From positions 682,001-746,000 of the forward strand of contig CBDHHN010000002.1 of NCBI GenBank assembly GCA_965263455.1: a stretch of DNA of 64,000 nucleotides. The letters are read 5' to 3'. The translations under genes were made by a program, and so were the position numbers. Numbering within the stretch: position 1 is the stretch's first letter; each line of letters begins with the position of its first letter. Below, one piece after another: positions 60,457 to 64,000 of this stretch. This stretch comes from CADEDH01 sp965263455 (GTDB lineage Bacteria > Actinomycetota > Acidimicrobiia > Acidimicrobiales > SZUA-35). The notes under the pieces are model-generated. The model was not told the origin of the DNA. It made no database searches and saw only the letters and a list, made by a program, of their open reading frames with translations.

Positions 60457-61282
60457 GCTGGGTCCTCCGGAACTCGTCGGCCACGTCCTCGATGGTGCGG
60501 AAGGCCACACCGTCGGCGGCGGCCATGTGGTCGATCAGGCGCTCGAGCATGAGCATGCGGCTGCCGCGGCCGATGCACTGGGGATGGAGGCAGAGGACGA
60601 ACACGCCGTCGCCGAGCCGCTCGACCAGGTAGTCGAACTCGGCGGCCCAGATGTCGAACACGTCGTCGGGCGGGCGGAGGCCCTCCTGGCGGGGCCGGTC
60701 GGGGCTGAAGTACGGCCAGTCGTCGAGCGACCAGTCGAAGGGGACCTCGACCAGGTCGACGGGGTCGCCGAAGTGGTGGGGGCCGTCGGTGTGGGCCACG
60801 TCGCCCTTGCGGACCCAGGTGGGCTGGACGTCGTGGGGCGACATGGAGGAGTCGTAGGAGTAGCCGTACTCCAGCATCAGATCGATCCACCGCTCGCCGA
60901 GGTTGCCGCCGGCCAGCCGGCTCCCGATCGGGGGTTTGCCGGCGATGCGTTCGATGGCGGCCATGCCCTTTTCCAGGATGGCCCGCTCGTCGGCCTCGTC
61001 CCGCTTGCTCGTCGGGCCTTCGTGGCAGTAGCCGTGATAGGCCACCTCGTGCCCCTCATCGGGGATGCGTCGGCACAGGTCGGGCCAGGTGTCGATGGTG
61101 TGGCCCGGGGTGAACCAGGTGGTGGGGACGTTCCTGGCCGCGAACAGGTCGAGCAGGCGCGGGGCTCCGACGGCGCCGAACTCGCCCCGGGCGATCAGGT
61201 TGGGCGAGCGGGTGTTGCGGGCCCCGCCCGACCAAGAGGAGATGCCGTCGAAGTCGACGGAGAGGCAGACCGAGACGGTCAT
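60446..61282 (-). CDS. polysaccharide-deacetylase-fold hydrolase (possibly cyclic-imide or amide hydrolase)
   Basis: A 278-residue NodB-type carbohydrate esterase 4 fold: SVCLSVDFDGISSWSGG at the N-terminus with metal/catalytic Asp residues, then HEVAYHGYCHEGP (His83, His87). It lacks a signal peptide, so it is cytoplasmic and unlikely to act on cell wall. Cytoplasmic members with this VDFD start include cyclic imide hydrolases and PuuE-type allantoinases, which open C-N rings. In an operon with F420 enzymes, a TauD dioxygenase and an acyl-CoA ligase, ring opening or amide hydrolysis of the pathway substrate is plausible. ATG overlaps the LLM stop by four bases. Confidence 0.8.
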   Translation of the reverse strand: MTVSVCLSVDFDGISSWSGGARNTRSPNLIARGEFGAVGAPRLLDLFAARNVPTTWFTPGHTIDTWPDLCRRIPDEGHEVAYHGYCHEGPTSKRDEADERAILEKGMAAIERIAGKPPIGSRLAGGNLGERWIDLMLEYGYSYDSSMSPHDVQPTWVRKGDVAHTDGPHHFGDPVDLVEVPFDWSLDDWPYFSPDRPRQEGLRPPDDVFDIWAAEFDYLVERLGDGVFVLCLHPQCIGRGSRMLMLERLIDHMAAADGVAFRTIEDVADEFRRTQRAA

Positions 61283-62121
61283 CGGCTGGTCCTTTCGATG
61301 AGGTCGTCGTAGCCGTCGAGGGCGGCTCGCATGCGATCGCCGTCGAAGGGTGGGATGCCGACGATGATGCGGTCGGGGGCGGCCGCCTCGATGTCGGGGA
61401 GGTGGGCCGGGTCGGCGATGAGCACGGTGACCGACGGCTCCCGGCCTGCGGCCCGGGCCATCTCGCGGTAGGCGGGGATGTGGTCGACCAGGCCCGGCAC
61501 GTCGGATCGCGGGAACCAGCCGTCGCCCCACCGGAGCGCCCGCTGGGCCGCCCCCGGCCAGGTGCCCCCGACCAGCACCGGCGGGTGGGGGATCTGGAAC
61601 GGTTTGGGCCACGCCTGCATGGGCCCGAAGTCGACGAACTCACCGTGGTACTCGGCCGTGTCGTTGGTCCAGATGGCCTGCATGGCCTCGATGCGCTCGC
61701 GCAGCACCTTGAACCGCCGTTCCGGGTCGGTGCCGTGGTTGCGCATCTCCTCGGCGTGCCAGCCGGCGCCGACCCCGAACAGGAAGCGGCCTCCGCTGAC
61801 CTGGTCGATGCTGGCCACGAGCTTGGCCGTCTGGATCGGGTCGCGCTGCATGGCGAGGCAGATCCCGGTCCCGAGGCCGATCTCGACCTCGGCCGTGGCC
61901 GCGGTGGCCAGGTACACGAACGGGTCCATGGCCCGGTAGTACATCTTGGCCAGCCGGTCGGGGCCGTCGATGGCCATGGCGCCCGCATCCCCGATGGGGA
62001 TGTGCGAGTGTTCGGCCACCCACAGCGACTCGAAGCCACGACCGGCCAGCTCGACCGCGAGCGGCGGCCCGGCCATGGCGTCCTCGGTGGGGAACAGCAG
62101 TCCCCCGATGGCGATGCTCAT
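61279..62121 (-). CDS. LLM-class F420-dependent oxidoreductase (TIGR03619-like)
   Basis: A 280-residue luciferase-like enzyme: RGFESLWVAEHSHIPI, LATAATAEVEIGLGTGICLAMQRDPIQTAKLVASIDQVSGGRFLFGVGAGWHAEEMRNHGTDPERR. The pattern of GVGAGWHAEEM and RDPIQTAK matches the TIGR03619 group of F420-using enzymes in mycobacteria and relatives. Coupled to the TetR gene upstream and the deacetylase-fold gene downstream by ATGA overlaps. It differs clearly from the second LLM enzyme of the operon, so the two are probably not redundant. Confidence 0.88.
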   Translation of the reverse strand: MSIAIGGLLFPTEDAMAGPPLAVELAGRGFESLWVAEHSHIPIGDAGAMAIDGPDRLAKMYYRAMDPFVYLATAATAEVEIGLGTGICLAMQRDPIQTAKLVASIDQVSGGRFLFGVGAGWHAEEMRNHGTDPERRFKVLRERIEAMQAIWTNDTAEYHGEFVDFGPMQAWPKPFQIPHPPVLVGGTWPGAAQRALRWGDGWFPRSDVPGLVDHIPAYREMARAAGREPSVTVLIADPAHLPDIEAAAPDRIIVGIPPFDGDRMRAALDGYDDLIERTSR

Positions 62122-62774
62122 TGCTCGGTCCTTTCCGGTCGTGGGTCCGATGTCGGACGGCGAAGCCCGTCGAGGAAGAGCGAGGCCTCCAGGTCGCCGC
62201 GCCCGACCGGTGTCTGCCCGGGGTCGGCGAGGTGGAGGAAGGCACGGCCTCGGAGGAGTCCGAGCAGGGCGGTGGCGGCCGAGGTGGCGTCGACGTCGTC
62301 CCGGAGGTCGCCGGCGTCGATGGCGTCCTGCACGTAGAGCCCGACCCGCTCGATCGTCTGGCGGTTGAAGGCGGCGATCCGGTCGCGGATCTCGGGCACG
62401 GCACCCAGCGACTCGCCCATGACCACATACAGGGCCCGGACCGCGGGCGAGGCGTCCTCGATCCGGGCCAGGAAGGCTTCGATGTAGCGCTCGAGGACCA
62501 CGATCGGCGGGCCGGCGGGAGCGACCCGCTCCCGGTTCTCGGCCACGATCGATTCGAAGGTGGCGTCGAGCACGGCACCGAGCAGGTCGGCCTTGGAACC
62601 GAATCGCTTGCTGACCAGGGCGCCGGTGAAGCCGGCCCGAGCCCCGATCTCGTCCAGGGTCGTCCGCACGTAGCCCCGCTCGGCGAACAGCTCGGTGGCT
62701 GCGTCGAGGATCCGGGCCCGCGACTCCTCCCGCCGTTCGGCTTGGGTTCGTCGGGGGGCGGTGGTGGTCGACAT
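62118..62774 (-). CDS. TetR-family regulator of the catabolic operon
   Basis: A 218-residue regulator. Helix-turn-helix: SRARILDAATELFAERGYVRTTLDEIGARAGFTGALVSKRFGSKADLL. The C-terminal domain (LERYIEAFLARIEDASPAVRALYVVMGES) is of the TetR_C type seen with acyl-CoA or terpenoid catabolic genes. It is the first gene of the eight-gene operon and is divergent from a monooxygenase gene 82 bases away, so it probably controls both directions in response to a pathway compound. Confidence 0.88.
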   Translation of the reverse strand: MSTTTAPRRTQAERREESRARILDAATELFAERGYVRTTLDEIGARAGFTGALVSKRFGSKADLLGAVLDATFESIVAENRERVAPAGPPIVVLERYIEAFLARIEDASPAVRALYVVMGESLGAVPEIRDRIAAFNRQTIERVGLYVQDAIDAGDLRDDVDATSAATALLGLLRGRAFLHLADPGQTPVGRGDLEASLFLDGLRRPTSDPRPERTEQ

Positions 62775-62799
62775 GCGGCTCCGGGGGCCTTAGAAGATA

Positions 62800-62812
62800 G
62801 TTAGCGGCCAAC
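62800..62812. promoter_or_regulatory. possible TetR operator in the divergent promoter region
   Basis: GTTAGCGGCCAAC is an imperfect palindrome (10 of 13 positions symmetric) midway between the TetR gene and the monooxygenase gene, in the only AT-richer stretch there. Confidence 0.3.
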
Positions 62813-62856
62813 AACTTAGTGGGCTAGCGTCGCGGTGTCGACCCAGTGCAGGCAGG

Positions 62857-64000
62857 ATGACCATGACGACGACCGACCCCGACACCGGCATCGGCTCGCC
62901 CCCGATGAACCTCGACGAGCTTCGGGCCGCGGCCCATTCGTTCGTGCCCGAGCTGCGGGACCGAGCCCAGGAGTTCGACGATCTCCGGCAGCTGCCCCAG
63001 GACATCGCCGAGCGGATGGCGGTGGCCGGGCTCTACCGGATCTGCGCCCCGGTCGGCGCCGGCGGGCTCGGCCTGGGCGCCCGGGGCCTGTGCGAGGCGG
63101 TCGAGATCCTGGCCACCGGATGCGGGTCGGCCGCCTGGTGTGCCTTCATCGCCTCCACCAGCCACCTCAACATGGCGGGCGCTACCGAGTCGTTCCGGGC
63201 TCGGGTGGGCCACGATCCCGCCCTGGTGGTGGCGGGTGTGTTCTCCCCCAGCGGCACGGCCAGGGCGGAGGCCCGCGACGGTGCGGACGGCTACGTGGTG
63301 AACGGACACTGGCGATGGGGGTCGGGGTCCCACAATGCCCACTGGATCTCCGGAGCCCTGACCGAGGTCGACGGCGACGACACGCCGATCGAGTCGTCGA
63401 CGATCAGCCGGGTCTGGCTCCACCCGGACGAGATCGAGATCCTCGACAACTGGCACGTGACCGGTCTTCGGGGCACCGGATCGAGCGACTTCGTGGCCCG
63501 GGATCTGTGGGTGCCGGCCGAGCGGGCGATCACGAGCGCCCAGCACAGCCCCTTCGCCGACGATCCGATCTACCGCTTCCCCTCCTACGGGCTGCTGGCG
63601 GTGTCGACCGGCGCCATCGCCGTCGGCATGGCCCAGGCCAGCCTCGACGAGATCGCCCACGTGGCCCGATCCAAGACCCCCAACGGGAGCCGGCGGACCC
63701 TGGCCACCCGACCGTTGGTGCATTTCCAGTTCGCCGAGGCCCAGACCAAGCTGCGGGCGGCCCGGGCCCTGCTCTACACGACCATCGACGACGTCACCGC
63801 CAGGACGGAGGGTCAGGCCCCGACCGTCGAGGACCGGGTTGCCGTGCGCACCGCCAACTGCCATGCGGTCCACACCTCGACCGAGGTGATCGATCAGGCC
63901 TTCTCCATCGCCGGCGGCACCTCGGTGTTCGAGTCCTCACCCCTCCAGCGGCATCGCCGCGATGTGCACGTTGCGGGCCAACACATGATGACGGCCGACT
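62857..64000 (+). CDS. acyl-CoA-dehydrogenase-fold flavin monooxygenase (incomplete at window end)
   Basis: An open frame of 381 codons running off the window end. Its product resembles group D flavin monooxygenases (HsaA/DszC-like): AERMAVAGLYRICAPVGAGGLGLG, CGSAAWCAFIASTSHLNMAG, NGHWRWGSGSHNAHW, WHVTGLRGTGSSDF and a C-terminal SSPLQRHRRDVHVAGQHMM. The GTGSSDF and RDVHVAGQH blocks are typical of such oxygenases, which use a reduced flavin from a separate reductase. No reductase gene is in view. The ATG at 62857 is used; a second ATG two codons later is equally good. Divergent from the TetR gene and likely co-regulated with the catabolic operon. Confidence 0.85.
   Translation, partial: MTMTTTDPDTGIGSPPMNLDELRAAAHSFVPELRDRAQEFDDLRQLPQDIAERMAVAGLYRICAPVGAGGLGLGARGLCEAVEILATGCGSAAWCAFIASTSHLNMAGATESFRARVGHDPALVVAGVFSPSGTARAEARDGADGYVVNGHWRWGSGSHNAHWISGALTEVDGDDTPIESSTISRVWLHPDEIEILDNWHVTGLRGTGSSDFVARDLWVPAERAITSAQHSPFADDPIYRFPSYGLLAVSTGAIAVGMAQASLDEIAHVARSKTPNGSRRTLATRPLVHFQFAEAQTKLRAARALLYTTIDDVTARTEGQAPTVEDRVAVRTANCHAVHTSTEVIDQAFSIAGGTSVFESSPLQRHRRDVHVAGQHMMTAD

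Overview
The window is very GC-rich, densely coded DNA from a high-GC Gram-positive bacterium. An actinobacterium of the class Acidimicrobiia is my best inference. Supporting this are a class E sortase, F420-type luciferase-like oxidoreductases, DUF2510, DUF397 and XRE-DUF5753 proteins, an FHA-ABC transporter like mycobacterial Rv1747, an MMPL transporter, a mycobacterial-type SOS box, frequent GTG/TTG starts and many apparently leaderless promoters. Placement is inferred from gene content only, with no rRNA or tRNA in the window. I found no CRISPR array, insertion sequence, prophage or plasmid function.

Layout. 1-4.5 kb: the end of a RecB/AddA-like nuclease-helicase, a DUF2510 miniprotein, a RecB-type nuclease, a secreted anchored protein and CorA. 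4.6-9.2 kb: a heterodimeric ABC exporter with one degenerate ATP site and an exported DUF1028 protein. 9.2-11.6 kb: a DEAD-box helicase and a SixA-like phosphatase. 11.6-15.6 kb: a MoxR/DUF58/transglutaminase operon. 15.7-22.6 kb: a complete, tightly coupled cytochrome c maturation operon ccmABCDEFGHI (System I), including a 44-residue CcmD. 22.7-31.8 kb: sortase E, psuK-psuG, a GH63-like hydrolase, a glycosyltransferase/TetR/MFS operon, an inositol-phosphatase-family enzyme and a DinB-fold protein.

32-36.7 kb: an MMPL transporter divergent from its likely TetR repressor, with two matching operators, then a small gene directly downstream of a perfect 24-bp LexA (SOS) palindrome, and uppP. 36.8-42.6 kb: a double-FHA ABC transporter with an SCO6745-family partner, then an ECF sigma factor coupled to a long disordered membrane protein that is probably its anti-sigma. 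43-49 kb: an epimerase, a secreted Asp/Glu repeat protein, a two-component system behind a perfect 16-bp hairpin, an alpha/beta hydrolase and a CinA-like protein lacking the usual catalytic residues. 49-55 kb: XRE-DUF5753 / ECF-like / DUF397 regulators, a Fur-family regulator next to an N-terminally truncated CbiO ATPase, a SUKH protein, an unknown protein, a VOC protein and an SDR.

55.2-64 kb: an eight-gene operon (TetR, F420-type oxidoreductase, deacetylase-fold hydrolase, TauD-type dioxygenase, SDR, acyl-CoA ligase, SDR, second F420-type oxidoreductase), almost all joined by 4-bp stop/start overlaps and divergent from an acyl-CoA-dehydrogenase-fold monooxygenase. It reads as one catabolic pathway for an unidentified organic acid or cyclic compound.

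At least nine first-in-operon genes have a TANNNT -10 hexamer ending exactly 6 or 7 bases before the start codon, so transcription should begin at the start codon. I used this to choose several GTG starts.
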